Assembly (NCBI RefSeq): GCF_900104725.1
Contig: NZ_LT629758.1
Coordinates: forward strand, 1,302,001-1,366,000
Direction of reading: 5' to 3'
DNA from: Actinoplanes derwentensis
GTDB taxonomy: Bacteria; Actinomycetota; Actinomycetes; Mycobacteriales; Micromonosporaceae
Length of the DNA stretch: 64,000 bases
Shown here: positions 7,453-16,510 of the stretch, one piece after another
Layout of the letters: every line of letters starts with the position of its first letter
Numbering within the stretch: position 1 is the first letter of the stretch
Notes under the pieces: generated by a model
The model's database searches: none
What the model was told of the DNA's origin: nothing
The model's input: the letters and a program-made list of their open reading frames with translations, nothing else
Program-made: the position numbers and the translations under genes

Positions 7453-10248
7453 GTGACCAGTGCCGATCTGACTGCCGCCCTGCGCCGGGCCGGGATCACC
7501 GACATCCTCACCGATGCCGCGCACCGGTCGGCGTACTCGAGTGACGCGTCCCTCTACCGGGTGGTTCCGCAGGCGATCGTGCGGCCGCGGCACGACGACG
7601 ACGTGCTGGCCGCGCTGGCGGTGTCCCGGGAGCTGGGGGTGCCGATCACGGCCCGTGGCGCGGGGACGTCGGTGGCCGGTAACGCGATCGGGTCGGGGCT
7701 GATCCTCGACTTCAGCAGGCACATGAACAAGGTTCTCGACGTCGACGGCGAAGCTCGCACCGCCCGGGTGCAGGCCGGGACCGTGCAGTCGGTGCTCCAG
7801 GCGGCGGCCAAACCGTACGGGCTGCGGTTCGGCCCCGACCCGTCGACGCACACCCGCTGCACCATCGGCGGCATGATCGGCAACAACTCGTGCGGGGCGC
7901 GGACCCTGGGTTACGGGCGGACCTCGGACAACACCGTCGGGCTGCGGGCCTACACCATCGAGGGTGAGGAGCTGCTCACCAATCCCCTCAAAGGGGCCGA
8001 AGCGGTCGTTTCGTCGTTGCGGAACGTGATCGGTGAGCATCTCGCCATCGGCCGCACCGAGTTCGCCACCTTCGGCCGCCAGGTCTCCGGATACGCCGTC
8101 GAGCACCTGCTGCCGGAGAACGGGTTCAACCTCACCGAGTTCCTGGTCGGCAGCGAGGGCACCCTCGCGGTGCTCACCGAGGCGACGGTCCGGCTGGTCG
8201 CCGACCCGGTGCACCGGACGATGATCGTGCTCGGTTACCCCGATTTCGGTACGGCCGGTGACATCATCCCGAAGATCCTGGAGTTCAAACCGACCGCCTG
8301 CGAAGGCCTCGACCACCGGATCTGTGACGTCGTGCGGTCCCGCCGCGGCCCGGACGCGGTGCCGCCGCTGCCCGCCGGAACCGCCTGGCTGATGATCGAG
8401 ATCGCCGGTGACGACCCGGACGAGGTCCGCTCACGCGTGGACGGCCTGGTCGCTGCGGCCGAGGCCGTCGACCACCGGATCGTCGAGGACGTCGCCGAGG
8501 CGGCCCCACTGTGGAAGATCCGGGAGGACGGCGCCGGTCTGGCCGGCCGGGCCCCGAGTGGCCGGCCCGCGCACGCCGGCTGGGAGGACGCCGCGGTGCC
8601 GCCCGCCCGGATCGGCGCCTACCTGCGGGACTTCGACGCGCTGGCCACCCGGCACGGGCTGTCGAACATGCCGTACGGCCACCTCGGCGACGGCTGTGTG
8701 CACGTCCGCCTGGACTTCCCGCTGGACAAACCGGACGGGCCGGCACTGTTCCGGGCGTTCCTCGAAGACGCCGCCGACCTGGTCGTCAGTTACGGCGGGT
8801 CACTGTCCGGCGAACACGGCGACGGCCGGGCCCGCTCCGAACTGCTGAGCCGCATGTACTCGCCCGACGCGATGAACCTGTTCCGGCAGATCAAAGGAGT
8901 CTTCGACCCGCGCAATCTGCTCAACCCGGGAAACATCGTCGATCCCGATCCGGTCGACGCCAACATCCGCGTCTCCCAGGCCCGCAAGGTCACCGTCCCG
9001 CTCGCACTGGCCTACCACTCCGACGGGGGGGACTTCAACCAGGCTGTCCACCGTTGTACGGGGGTCGGAAAGTGCCGCGTCGACACCTCGGTGCTCGGTG
9101 GGGTGATGTGCCCGTCGTTCCTGGCCACCAAGGACGAGAAGGATTCGACTCGGGGGCGGGCCCGGGTACTGCAGGAGATGCTGGACGGAGAATTGGCTCC
9201 GGATTGGCGCTCACCGGCCGTACACGATGCGCTTGATCTGTGTTTGTCGTGTAAGGGTTGTGCGTCGGACTGCCCGACCGGTATCGATATGGCGGCCTAC
9301 AAGTCCGAGGTGATTCACCAGAGTTATAAAGGGCGGGTGCGCCCTCGGTCGCATTATTCGCTCGGGTGGTTGCCACGGTGGTCACGATTGGCTTCGAAGA
9401 TGCCGGCGTTGGCGAACTTGGCTACTGGATTGCCCGGTATTCGTGGGCTGGCGTTGTGGGTGGCCGGTGTCGACAAGCGCCGAAACATCCCGACTTTTGC
9501 GCCTTCGACGTTCAGGTCTACATTCAAGCCGATCTCAGTGGGTAAACCGGTCGTCTTGTTCGTGGACAGCTTCACCGACCACTTCTCGCCGGAGATCGCC
9601 CGCGCTGCCGTGGACGTGCTGGTCGACGCCGGGTATGCGCCACAGATCGCCAGCCGGAAAGCCTGCTGCGGCCTCACCTGGATCTCCACCGGCCAGCTCG
9701 ACGCGGCCCGCCGCATCCTCGGCGCCACCGTCGCTGAGCTGCACGAATCGGTCAAGCAAGGCATTCCGATCGTCGGCTTGGAACCGTCCTGCACCGGGGT
9801 GCTCCGCCAGGACGCCGTCGAGCTGGTCGACAACGAGGCCGCCGCCGCCGTGGCAGCCGCGACCATGACGGTGGCTGAACTGCTCGCCGCCACTCCCGAT
9901 TACACCCCACCATCATTGGCGGGCGTACGGGTGATCGCGCAACCGCACTGCCACCACCATGCCGTGATGGGCTGGGACGCCGACGCCAAACTGTTGAAGA
10001 AAGCCGGAGCCACCGTCAAGCGCCTCGGCGGCTGCTGTGGTCTGGCCGGCAACTTCGGCGTCGAACGCGGCCATTACGAGGTTTCGGTGGCGGTGGCCGA
10101 ACAGCAGTTGCTGCCCGCGTTGGAGAAGGCGGAAGAGGGCGACATCTTCCTCGCCGACGGTTTCTCCTGCCGAACCCAGGCCGACGATCTGGCCGGCGTC
10201 TCCGGAGTCCACCTGGTCCAGCTACTCCAGGAACGCATCGGCCGCTGA
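7453..10248 (+). CDS. FAD-linked, Fe-S D-lactate dehydrogenase-type oxidoreductase
   Basis: The 931-residue protein fuses a PCMH-type FAD domain (residues about 30-250; ARGAGTSVAGNAIG, CTIGGMIGNNSCG), an FAD-oxidase C-terminal domain (250-520; GEHGDGRARSEL), a 4Fe-4S dicluster segment (CTGVGKC, then CLSCKGCASDCPTG) and a C-terminal pair of CCG domains (RKACCGLTWIS and GGCCGLAGNFG). This layout matches GlcD/GlcF or Dld-type D-2-hydroxyacid dehydrogenases feeding electrons to the respiratory chain. GTG 7453 is preferred over the longer open frame because GGAG lies six bases upstream and the extra N-terminus has no family counterpart. The exact hydroxy acid is not known. Confidence 0.88.
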   Translation: MTSADLTAALRRAGITDILTDAAHRSAYSSDASLYRVVPQAIVRPRHDDDVLAALAVSRELGVPITARGAGTSVAGNAIGSGLILDFSRHMNKVLDVDGEARTARVQAGTVQSVLQAAAKPYGLRFGPDPSTHTRCTIGGMIGNNSCGARTLGYGRTSDNTVGLRAYTIEGEELLTNPLKGAEAVVSSLRNVIGEHLAIGRTEFATFGRQVSGYAVEHLLPENGFNLTEFLVGSEGTLAVLTEATVRLVADPVHRTMIVLGYPDFGTAGDIIPKILEFKPTACEGLDHRICDVVRSRRGPDAVPPLPAGTAWLMIEIAGDDPDEVRSRVDGLVAAAEAVDHRIVEDVAEAAPLWKIREDGAGLAGRAPSGRPAHAGWEDAAVPPARIGAYLRDFDALATRHGLSNMPYGHLGDGCVHVRLDFPLDKPDGPALFRAFLEDAADLVVSYGGSLSGEHGDGRARSELLSRMYSPDAMNLFRQIKGVFDPRNLLNPGNIVDPDPVDANIRVSQARKVTVPLALAYHSDGGDFNQAVHRCTGVGKCRVDTSVLGGVMCPSFLATKDEKDSTRGRARVLQEMLDGELAPDWRSPAVHDALDLCLSCKGCASDCPTGIDMAAYKSEVIHQSYKGRVRPRSHYSLGWLPRWSRLASKMPALANLATGLPGIRGLALWVAGVDKRRNIPTFAPSTFRSTFKPISVGKPVVLFVDSFTDHFSPEIARAAVDVLVDAGYAPQIASRKACCGLTWISTGQLDAARRILGATVAELHESVKQGIPIVGLEPSCTGVLRQDAVELVDNEAAAAVAAATMTVAELLAATPDYTPPSLAGVRVIAQPHCHHHAVMGWDADAKLLKKAGATVKRLGGCCGLAGNFGVERGHYEVSVAVAEQQLLPALEKAEEGDIFLADGFSCRTQADDLAGVSGVHLVQLLQERIGR

Positions 10249-10251
10249 GCG

Positions 10252-10809
10252 ATGACGGCTCTGGTCATTCTTCGCGGAAACTCCGGAAGCGGAAAGACGA
10301 CGACGGCTCGGGAGGCGCGGCGGCGTTACGGGCGCGGTTGCGCCCTCATCGAGCAGGACCATCTGCGCCGCGTCGTACTCCGGGAACACGGCGGCAACGG
10401 TGCTGACGCGGTCGCGCCCGGATTCATCGTGGGAACGGCGCGTGCCGCCCTCGACGCCGGCTATCACGTGATCCTGGAAGGCATTCTGCACACCGGACAG
10501 TACGGCGACCCGCTGCGGCGTCTCGTCGAGGACGTGCCCGCGACCTGCTTCTATCTGGACGTGTCGTTCGAGGAGACGGTCCGGCGTCACGCACTGCGTG
10601 CCGAACCGATCCCGGTGACCGCGGAGACGATGCGCGGCTGGTACACGGAACGGGACCTGCTCGGCGTACCCCACGAGGTGGTGATCCCGGAATCCACCAC
10701 CTTCGAGGAAACCGTGACCACCGTGCTGAACTTGAGCGGCCTCACCAATACCGAGCCACAGACGCCGTGCCCCACTCGCTGCCGTCGCTGCCAGGAAAGG
10801 GCTCCGTGA
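10252..10809 (+). CDS. P-loop kinase of AAA/zeta-toxin-like fold
   Basis: This 185-residue protein begins directly with a Walker A loop (GNSGSGKTT, residues 9-17), followed by a helix with IEQDHLRR and a later strand HVILEGIL, the layout of small-molecule or nucleotide kinases related to zeta toxin. The start lies three bases after the dehydrogenase stop. No antitoxin-like neighbour is seen, so a toxin role is not supported; a housekeeping kinase of unknown substrate is as likely. The last 20 residues carry three cysteines (CPTRCRRCQ) and may be a metal-binding tail. Confidence 0.8.
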   Translation: MTALVILRGNSGSGKTTTAREARRRYGRGCALIEQDHLRRVVLREHGGNGADAVAPGFIVGTARAALDAGYHVILEGILHTGQYGDPLRRLVEDVPATCFYLDVSFEETVRRHALRAEPIPVTAETMRGWYTERDLLGVPHEVVIPESTTFEETVTTVLNLSGLTNTEPQTPCPTRCRRCQERAP

Positions 10810-10834
10810 GTTGCCGGTGCGGTTCTCGGCGACT

Positions 10835-10846
10835 GAAGTAAACTTC
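10835..10846. promoter_or_regulatory. Short palindrome before the ATPase-HNH pair
   Basis: GAAGT-AA-ACTTC lies in the 98-base gap before the ATPase gene and separates it from the upstream kinase gene. It may be part of the promoter of the ATPase-HNH operon. No binding protein is suggested by the neighbours. Confidence 0.3.
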
Positions 10847-10907
10847 GGGCGCGGCAAATGCGTCGGGCATGACGCGCGAAACGTGATCTCTGGCGGAGGG
10901 TCTGTCG

Positions 10908-12188
10908 GTGTACCTGCAACGCCTGCGCGTCCAAGGGGTGCGTGGTTTTCACGGCTCACGGACCATCGACCTCGAATTCGGGCGCGACCGCTTCCACGGT
11001 TTCACCGTCGTCGCCGGCCGTAACGGGTCAGGGAAGACGACTCTTCTTCGTGCTGCGGCAACGGCTCTGGCTGGGCCCGAGGTGGCGAACAGTCTCACCG
11101 AGGGCGACCGCGACTGGGTCAGTCACGGAGAAACACGCGCGACGGTGAAGGCTGACATCGTGAGCCCGGCAGACGTCTTCACGGCCGCGCTCAAATGGGA
11201 GCAGACCGAGGGTGCCCGAGCCCGGCCCCAAGCCGACACCGGTGACGGAGCCGACGGCAAGGTGGCAGAGCGATCGTTGTGGTCGCCGAGACCGACCGGT
11301 TGGTTCGCCGCGGGATACGGCCCGTTCCGGCGCCTGGCCGGCACGAGTGGCGAGGTCGCCCGGCTGATGGCCGGCGATTGGACCACGGCCCGATTCGCCA
11401 CCCTGTTCCGGGAAGAAGCGTCACTCGCCGAGACTGTGCAGTGGCTTCAGCAGGTCAATTATCGGGCTCGTTCCGGATTCTCCAGCTACGCCGAGCTTGA
11501 GGAGCGGGTCATCGCGCTCCTCAACGACGGGCTGTTCCCCGACGGATACATCGTCGACCGGGTCGATCCGGACGGTCTGTGGATCACGAGGTCTTCGGGT
11601 TCGCCCATCCGCATCGATGAGATGAGCGATGGCTACCGCACGGTGACCGCGCTGATCACCGACATCGTGCGCCAGATCAACGATTGTTTCGACACGAGGA
11701 TCGAGTGGACCGGCGACAGGCAGCCGGTCATCAGTACATCCGGCGTCGTCCTGATCGATGAGATCGACGTACACCTGCACGTTTCGTGGCAGAAGCGGAT
11801 AGCTCCCTGGCTCCTCAAGCACTTCCCGTACATACAGTTCATCGTCACGAGCCACAGCCCGTACATCTGCCAGAGCGCCTCGCCCGGCGGCTTGATCCAA
11901 CTGCCGGGGCCGGAGGACGACTTCCCGCCGCGTGTCGCCAGCGACGCCCTCTTCCGTCGCGTGGTGAACGGAAGCGGCGACGACGCTGTACTGACTGACC
12001 TGTTCGGACTGGATTCGCCCTACTCCGAACGTGTCGACGACCTGCGAGCCGTGCTCACCGAACTCGAACGGCTGGCGATCCGGGGCCAAGCGGGTACGGA
12101 AGATCTCGCCAGACTGGCGGCATTGTCCGAGGCTCTCTCGCCATCGCCCGGCAGCCGGGTACGCGACGTCCTGGGGGACGACGTTTGA
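10908..12188 (+). CDS. AAA/ABC-type ATPase, Septu PtuA-like
   Basis: The 426-residue ATPase belongs to the SMC/RecF-like AAA_15/AAA_21 group. Visible motifs are Walker A GRNGSGKTT (37-45), an ABC-signature-like DEMSDGYRT (237-245), Walker B VVLIDEIDVHLH (280-291) and the switch TSHSP (314-318). No TOPRIM domain follows, unlike OLD nucleases. GTG 10908 has GGAGGG seven bases upstream. The next gene overlaps by TTGA and encodes an HNH nuclease, the same order as PtuA-PtuB of the Septu anti-phage system, in which the ATPase assembles with and controls the nuclease. Septu membership is inferred from architecture and order, not from a search. Confidence 0.85.
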   Translation: MYLQRLRVQGVRGFHGSRTIDLEFGRDRFHGFTVVAGRNGSGKTTLLRAAATALAGPEVANSLTEGDRDWVSHGETRATVKADIVSPADVFTAALKWEQTEGARARPQADTGDGADGKVAERSLWSPRPTGWFAAGYGPFRRLAGTSGEVARLMAGDWTTARFATLFREEASLAETVQWLQQVNYRARSGFSSYAELEERVIALLNDGLFPDGYIVDRVDPDGLWITRSSGSPIRIDEMSDGYRTVTALITDIVRQINDCFDTRIEWTGDRQPVISTSGVVLIDEIDVHLHVSWQKRIAPWLLKHFPYIQFIVTSHSPYICQSASPGGLIQLPGPEDDFPPRVASDALFRRVVNGSGDDAVLTDLFGLDSPYSERVDDLRAVLTELERLAIRGQAGTEDLARLAALSEALSPSPGSRVRDVLGDDV

Positions 12189-12916
12189 TCCCCATTGCCC
12201 GCGGCTCACTTCCGGCCGGTCTCTCCACACGCATGGCCCAGGCGACCGCGAAAATCGCTGCCAGCGCTGTTCCGAAGAACACCGCTCGGGAGAAGTGGCA
12301 GAATGCGACCGTCACACGCCAGGATCTCAAGAAGCAGCTCCTGACCATGTGCGCCCGGCCCTCGTTCTGCATGTACTGCTACGAAAGCCGCGGCACCGAC
12401 GTCGACCACTTCACTCCCATCATTCACGATCCGTTGCAGACCTTCGACTGGGACAACCACATCCTCGCCTGTGGATTCTGCAATCAGCAGGCCAAGAAAG
12501 AGACGTTTCCGCTCGACGCGGCAGGACACCCGCTGCTGTTGGACCCCAGCGTCGCCGACTTCGCCGACCATATGACAATGGCCAGTACAGGGGAGTTCAT
12601 CGATCTCACGCCGCAGGGCCGGGAGACGATCGACGTGCTCGGACTCAACGCGCGTAGCGAACTTGTCGACGCGCGGCACCGCTCGTGGCGGGGAGTCCTC
12701 CGCGTGTTCAGGGAGGCGGCGACGGCTCAGCGCCCGCTCGACGCTGACGACGTCGAGGACCTGCGGTTCCTGCCTGTCGTCGACGCGTTCCACCACTTCG
12801 CGCACGACATCCGCACCGGCCGGCTCGCCGCCAAAGCGGTCGAACCGGCGCTGGCCAGATACGCACTGCAAAGTCTTCCCGCGATCCAGGCGATCTTTCC
12901 TCGCTGTAATCTGTGA
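12185..12916 (+). CDS. HNH endonuclease, Septu PtuB-like
   Basis: The 243-residue protein carries a zinc-stabilised HNH nuclease. It has CxxC at residues 62-65, the catalytic DVDHF around His75, WDN at 89-91 and a second CxxCN at 96-100 followed by KK, the pattern of TIGR02646/PtuB proteins. TTG 12185 is the start because it overlaps the ATPase stop (TTGA), implying coupled translation and stoichiometric production. The C-terminal 130 residues are helical with no recognised domain. Likely role: DNA or RNA cleavage unleashed or guided by the ATPase during phage infection. A restriction-type or repair role remains possible. Confidence 0.85.
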   Translation: MIPIARGSLPAGLSTRMAQATAKIAASAVPKNTAREKWQNATVTRQDLKKQLLTMCARPSFCMYCYESRGTDVDHFTPIIHDPLQTFDWDNHILACGFCNQQAKKETFPLDAAGHPLLLDPSVADFADHMTMASTGEFIDLTPQGRETIDVLGLNARSELVDARHRSWRGVLRVFREAATAQRPLDADDVEDLRFLPVVDAFHHFAHDIRTGRLAAKAVEPALARYALQSLPAIQAIFPRCNL

Positions 12917-12960
12917 CAGTTTCTTCTGCGTGGCGAACAGTGCCGCATAGGAGTCGCCCG

Positions 12961-13182
12961 ATGATCGAAAATTCACGATTTGACGACTTTATTGTTCTCA
13001 GTCCCGAGAAGTTCGTTCTCCTCGATGCGTCACGTCGTATCCGGGAAGAATATCCCGAACGACAGTTCCGGCTCCTGTTGAGTCTGATGATTTCGGTGGC
13101 CGAAAGACGGCACCCGCCGATATGTTCCAGCGATGGAGGAACGTCAGCGCTACCGCTACGTTGGCCCCGACGAGATCCGTGA
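12961..13182 (+). CDS. Small unrecognised ORF
   Basis: ATG 12961 opens 73 codons (MIENSRFDDFIVLSPEKF). Its codon third positions are less GC-biased than those of its neighbours, and its last 50 bases overlap the next gene in another frame. It could be a short hypothetical protein tied to the upstream ATPase-HNH pair, or a non-coding stretch. No ribosome-binding site is convincing and no family is recognised. Confidence 0.3.
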   Translation: MIENSRFDDFIVLSPEKFVLLDASRRIREEYPERQFRLLLSLMISVAERRHPPICSSDGGTSALPLRWPRRDP

Positions 13183-13642
13183 CTCGCCGGCCGGGACCGT
13201 GGCCATGGACATCATCACCACGGCGGACCTTCGGTCATGGATGAATGCGCAGCAGCACGACCCTGACGAAATGGTCACCTTCATCGTGACCGTCGCGGGA
13301 ACGCTGCGTGTGGCCCCTCGCCGAAGTGAGCACGTCGCCTGCGCTCGCGGAAACGACGTGCTGGCCGCCGGTGAGATGACTTTCGGCAGGTCCGAGTTCG
13401 GATGGTCGGTGACCGAGGTGACCAACCAATCCACCGGCTACTGCGCCGACCCGGATTGCTGGCCCGCGGTCGCCGCCGCCCTGAACCGTGCCGATATAGG
13501 CCATCCGGGCGCTTTCACGTACCAGGTGGTGTTCCGCCGCTGCCCATCCTGCAACGAACGCAACATCGTCCACGAGCACGACTTCACCTGCGCCCTCTGC
13601 GAGCAGCCTCTCCCACTCCACTGGAACTTTCCCGTCGTCTGA
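13133..13642 (+). CDS. Hypothetical protein with C-terminal zinc ribbon
   Basis: The 169-residue protein opens with RYRYVGPDEI, a start shared by a group of unnamed actinomycete proteins. Residues 20-110 are a mixed alpha/beta region with two cysteines (CADPDCW), and the end holds two CxxC pairs (CPSCNE near residue 145 and CALCEQ near 158), consistent with a zinc ribbon. The function is unknown. Bases 13643-13808 after it contain no gene. Confidence 0.7.
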   Translation: MEERQRYRYVGPDEIRDSPAGTVAMDIITTADLRSWMNAQQHDPDEMVTFIVTVAGTLRVAPRRSEHVACARGNDVLAAGEMTFGRSEFGWSVTEVTNQSTGYCADPDCWPAVAAALNRADIGHPGAFTYQVVFRRCPSCNERNIVHEHDFTCALCEQPLPLHWNFPVV

Positions 13643-13808
13643 AATCGCGACGCACCTCTCCCCATCCATTTCCGATCAGACATTCTCGCCAGGAAAGCCA
13701 TCGATTCCTGCTTCTGGGAAGGCTGATGGTGAACCTGGACCGAAGGTGGGGCCGGCGGGCGGTGGGCCCGGCGACAATGGCTGCATGAGTTCGGGTGAGG
13801 AACGCACG

Positions 13809-14291
13809 ATGACCGAGGACGGGCGGTACCTGATCGTTTCCGGGCGGCGGTGGCGGGCCACTGATCCGGGTATTCCCGCGGCGCTTCGGCAGGAACTCGT
13901 TGACGAGCTGATGGACGCCCGCCGGCTTGTTCGGCGGGATCCGGAGACGGCTCGGCCGCGGGTTCAGGACGCCAAAGTGGCGCTCGGGGAACGCGGTGAT
14001 CCCTGGTGGGAACCGACGACTGGCGGGCAGCGGGTACGGCTGGCCGCGGCGATCCGGGTGCTGCTGCGGCACCGCCGTCCCGATGCCACCATCTGCCCCA
14101 GCGACGCGGCCCGGGTCGTCGGCGGGGAGTCGTGGCGTGACCTGGTGGACGCGGCCCGAGAGGTGGCTGCCGAACTGGCGCAACAGGGAGACATCGTTGT
14201 CCGCCAGCACGGTGCCGACGTCGACGTGGCGACCGCGGCCGGGCCTGTTCGGTTGGCTCGCGGCCCGGGCTGGGGAGACGCCGCGCCCTGA
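13809..14291 (+). CDS. DUF3253-type protein
   Basis: This 160-residue cytoplasmic protein has two parts. Residues 1-60 are a short segment seen alone in other actinomycetes (DGRYLIVSGRRWRATDP). Residues 70-155 match DUF3253, a winged-helix-like domain (TICPSDAARVVGG, WRDLVDAAREVAAELA, then a GD.VV wing and GPVRLARG). ATG 13809 is preferred over ATG 13785 because TGAGG lies eight bases upstream, whereas the earlier ATG has no ribosome site. No function is established for the family. Confidence 0.75.
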   Translation: MTEDGRYLIVSGRRWRATDPGIPAALRQELVDELMDARRLVRRDPETARPRVQDAKVALGERGDPWWEPTTGGQRVRLAAAIRVLLRHRRPDATICPSDAARVVGGESWRDLVDAAREVAAELAQQGDIVVRQHGADVDVATAAGPVRLARGPGWGDAAP

Positions 14292-14337
14292 CCCGGCCGC
14301 AGGTGCGGCCGGCGGCCGCACAGGTTCGGTTGACCGG

Positions 14338-15759
14338 GTGCCTACGCTCGGTCGAGTGGAACGGGAACCTGTGCTGCGTGGACTGGCGGAGAACCCGGCG
14401 GTGCCGGTCGACGTACTGATGGAGCTGCTCCGGGAATGGCCGGAACCGGTCGCCGCAGGTCTGGTCGCGCGCGCCGACCTGCCCTCGGCGGTGCAGGAGC
14501 AGTTGGCGGGGCACGGTTCGTGGCGGGTGCGGGTGGCCGTCGCGCGGTACCCGCGGTTGGATCCGGTTCTGCGGGATCGGCTGCTCGGTGACCCGGACCG
14601 CCGGGTGCGGGCCGGTGTGTTCGGGACCCGTGATCAGCAGCCGCCACTGCCGGAGGAAACCCTGACGCGGGCCATGACGGGTGTGCTCGACCAGCCGGAC
14701 GATCCGCTGTTCACGCCGGAGGAGCTTTTCGGGGAACTGCTCTGGGCGGACTGGAATCGGGTCTTCCTTGCCGGGCGGCACCCGGACCCGCGGGTGCGCA
14801 AGTTCGCTGCGGTCCATGCCTGGCACGATGATCTGCGGCAGCTACTGACCGATCCGGATTATCGGGTGGCGGAGATTGCGGCCGCCTCCGTCGCGGAGCA
14901 CGAGCGGATCATGCAACCCGCCGACCTGCCCCGCCACCACTGCCACGCCACCTGGAACGTGCTGCAGCGGCCGCTGTCGCCAGCTCTCGCCCAGCAGATC
15001 GCGGCCTCCGGCGACCTGGTGGCCGTCCGGTACTTCACCAGGAACGCGACCATCCCGCCGCACCTGGTCGACGCCCTCTCGCGACATGCGGACGCCGAGG
15101 TCCGGGCCGGTGTCGCCGCCCGCACGGACCTGACCGCCGAGCAGGTCGCCGCCTTGGCCGCCGATCCTGACGACGACGTTCGCACCGTGATCTCTACTCA
15201 CGCGTACCTGACCGAAAATGAACAGGCAATCCTGGCCGGCCGCGCCGACCTCGACCCGTACCTGGTCCGGTCGTGGGCGCAGTCGGCGAACCCGCGACTG
15301 CGCCGCCGGGCGGCCGAACACCCGGCCCTGCCCACCGAGATGATCCCGATCCTCGCCGCGGACCCCGATGCGGCGGTACGCGCGAACCTGGCCCTGCACC
15401 AGCCCGCCGCTCCCGGCGAACTGCTGCTGAGCTGCTACCTCGACGGCCGGCACCGCTCCCGGCTGCTCGCGCTCCCGCAGTTCCCGCACACCGGCCTGGC
15501 CCACTTCGCCGACCATCCCGATCATCTGATGCGATGCCTGGTCGCCCGCGATCCCGGCACCGATCCGACGGTGATCGACAATCTGACCAGAGACCCCGAT
15601 TCTTCGGTACGCCGGACGATGGCCCGCTGTCCCCGTCTCCCCGCAGGCCGCGTCACCGCCTTGCTCGACGATCCGGAACTGGCCGAACACGCCGCCGCGA
15701 ACCCGGCCCTCGACTGGCGGTCAGTGCTGGCGGCGTACGGAGGGATCAGTCAGTGGTGA
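14338..15759 (+). CDS. LRV / HEAT-like repeat protein
   Basis: About 473 residues are built almost entirely of 20-30-residue helical repeats of leucine-rich-repeat-variant type, recognisable by recurring A.NP.LP, L..DPD..VR and VRAGVA segments. Such solenoids are protein-binding scaffolds, often of unknown partner and cytoplasmic. GTG 14338 is used; GTG 14356 is an alternative that starts nearer the first repeat, and neither has a strong ribosome site. The 3' end overlaps the converging minus-strand gene by 14 bases. Confidence 0.8.
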   Translation: MPTLGRVEREPVLRGLAENPAVPVDVLMELLREWPEPVAAGLVARADLPSAVQEQLAGHGSWRVRVAVARYPRLDPVLRDRLLGDPDRRVRAGVFGTRDQQPPLPEETLTRAMTGVLDQPDDPLFTPEELFGELLWADWNRVFLAGRHPDPRVRKFAAVHAWHDDLRQLLTDPDYRVAEIAAASVAEHERIMQPADLPRHHCHATWNVLQRPLSPALAQQIAASGDLVAVRYFTRNATIPPHLVDALSRHADAEVRAGVAARTDLTAEQVAALAADPDDDVRTVISTHAYLTENEQAILAGRADLDPYLVRSWAQSANPRLRRRAAEHPALPTEMIPILAADPDAAVRANLALHQPAAPGELLLSCYLDGRHRSRLLALPQFPHTGLAHFADHPDHLMRCLVARDPGTDPTVIDNLTRDPDSSVRRTMARCPRLPAGRVTALLDDPELAEHAAANPALDWRSVLAAYGGISQW

Positions 15760-16408
15760 AGCGGGCGTCGCCCCACACGGCTCGGCCGCTGCCGCCGACG
15801 CCGCCGGTTTTCTCGGCGGTGATGACGAGCTGGATCTGGCTCCGGCCGGTGACGGGGATGTCCAGTTCCTTGGTCTCCTGCATGGTCAAGAGGTTGCCCG
15901 AGCCGACCTGATCGCCGTCCAGATACACGCGGAAATTGACTTTCGCGCCGGGCTTCGACGACGTGTCGATGCCGATCGTGGCGCGGAAATGGTTCCAGCC
16001 GTCCTCGATGGTGTAGACGACCTTCTTCTCCGAGTCGAAACTGTTTATCGAGGACGTGATGCTGCTGGTGAAATCGCTGGTGGACTTGCCGTCGTAAAGC
16101 GTGGCGGACTGGGACCGCGGATCTCCGTCGACCGGTTCCAGGTTGGAGAGATAGACGGCTGGCTCAGCACTGGAAGGAGTACTGGACGCGGCGTCGGAAG
16201 GAGAAATAGCGGCGGTGGACGCTGAGGGCGAGGTGGTGGTGATCGCGGGGGCCGGTGCCGCGGCCGGTTCGTCGCGGAACGGGTTGATGTCGTTGGCCAG
16301 CGCCACTGCCGAGATGACGCCCGTGACGACGGCTATCGCGGTGCCGATCACCCACCGGCGTGTCTCGGGCGACTTCTGGTCGGGCGATTCGGGATTGGAC
16401 AACGGCAC
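15746..16408 (-). CDS. Membrane-anchored NPCBM-like domain protein
   Basis: In this 220-residue protein, residues 18-38 form a membrane segment, 45-80 a Ala/Ser/Thr-rich linker, and 84-220 a beta-sandwich resembling the NPCBM domain (VYLSNLEPV, a central FRATIGID strand, and a final QIQLVITAE / GDARF). NPCBM domains bind carbohydrates at the cell surface in many actinomycete glycosidases. Here the domain stands alone, so it may be a cell-surface lectin-like protein. Bases 16409-16510 upstream of it hold no gene. Confidence 0.75.
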   Translation of the reverse strand: MPLSNPESPDQKSPETRRWVIGTAIAVVTGVISAVALANDINPFRDEPAAAPAPAITTTSPSASTAAISPSDAASSTPSSAEPAVYLSNLEPVDGDPRSQSATLYDGKSTSDFTSSITSSINSFDSEKKVVYTIEDGWNHFRATIGIDTSSKPGAKVNFRVYLDGDQVGSGNLLTMQETKELDIPVTGRSQIQLVITAEKTGGVGGSGRAVWGDARFTTD

Positions 16409-16510
16409 GACTCCGATCGGGGCGAGCGATGGCCGGAACGCCGGTCGGCGTTCACCCTAGTGTCGTTGTCACCGCTCGGATACCGGCCGAACCTGCCGCG
16501 ACGGTCAGTG

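Noticed and set aside
10252..10809. Zeta toxin of a toxin-antitoxin pair
   Set aside because: No antitoxin gene is adjacent and the gene directly follows a metabolic dehydrogenase; only the P-loop kinase fold is supported.
10252..12916. Three-gene defence operon including the P-loop kinase
   Set aside because: A 98-base gap with its own palindrome separates the kinase from the ATPase-HNH pair, and the kinase lies three bases after the dehydrogenase stop.
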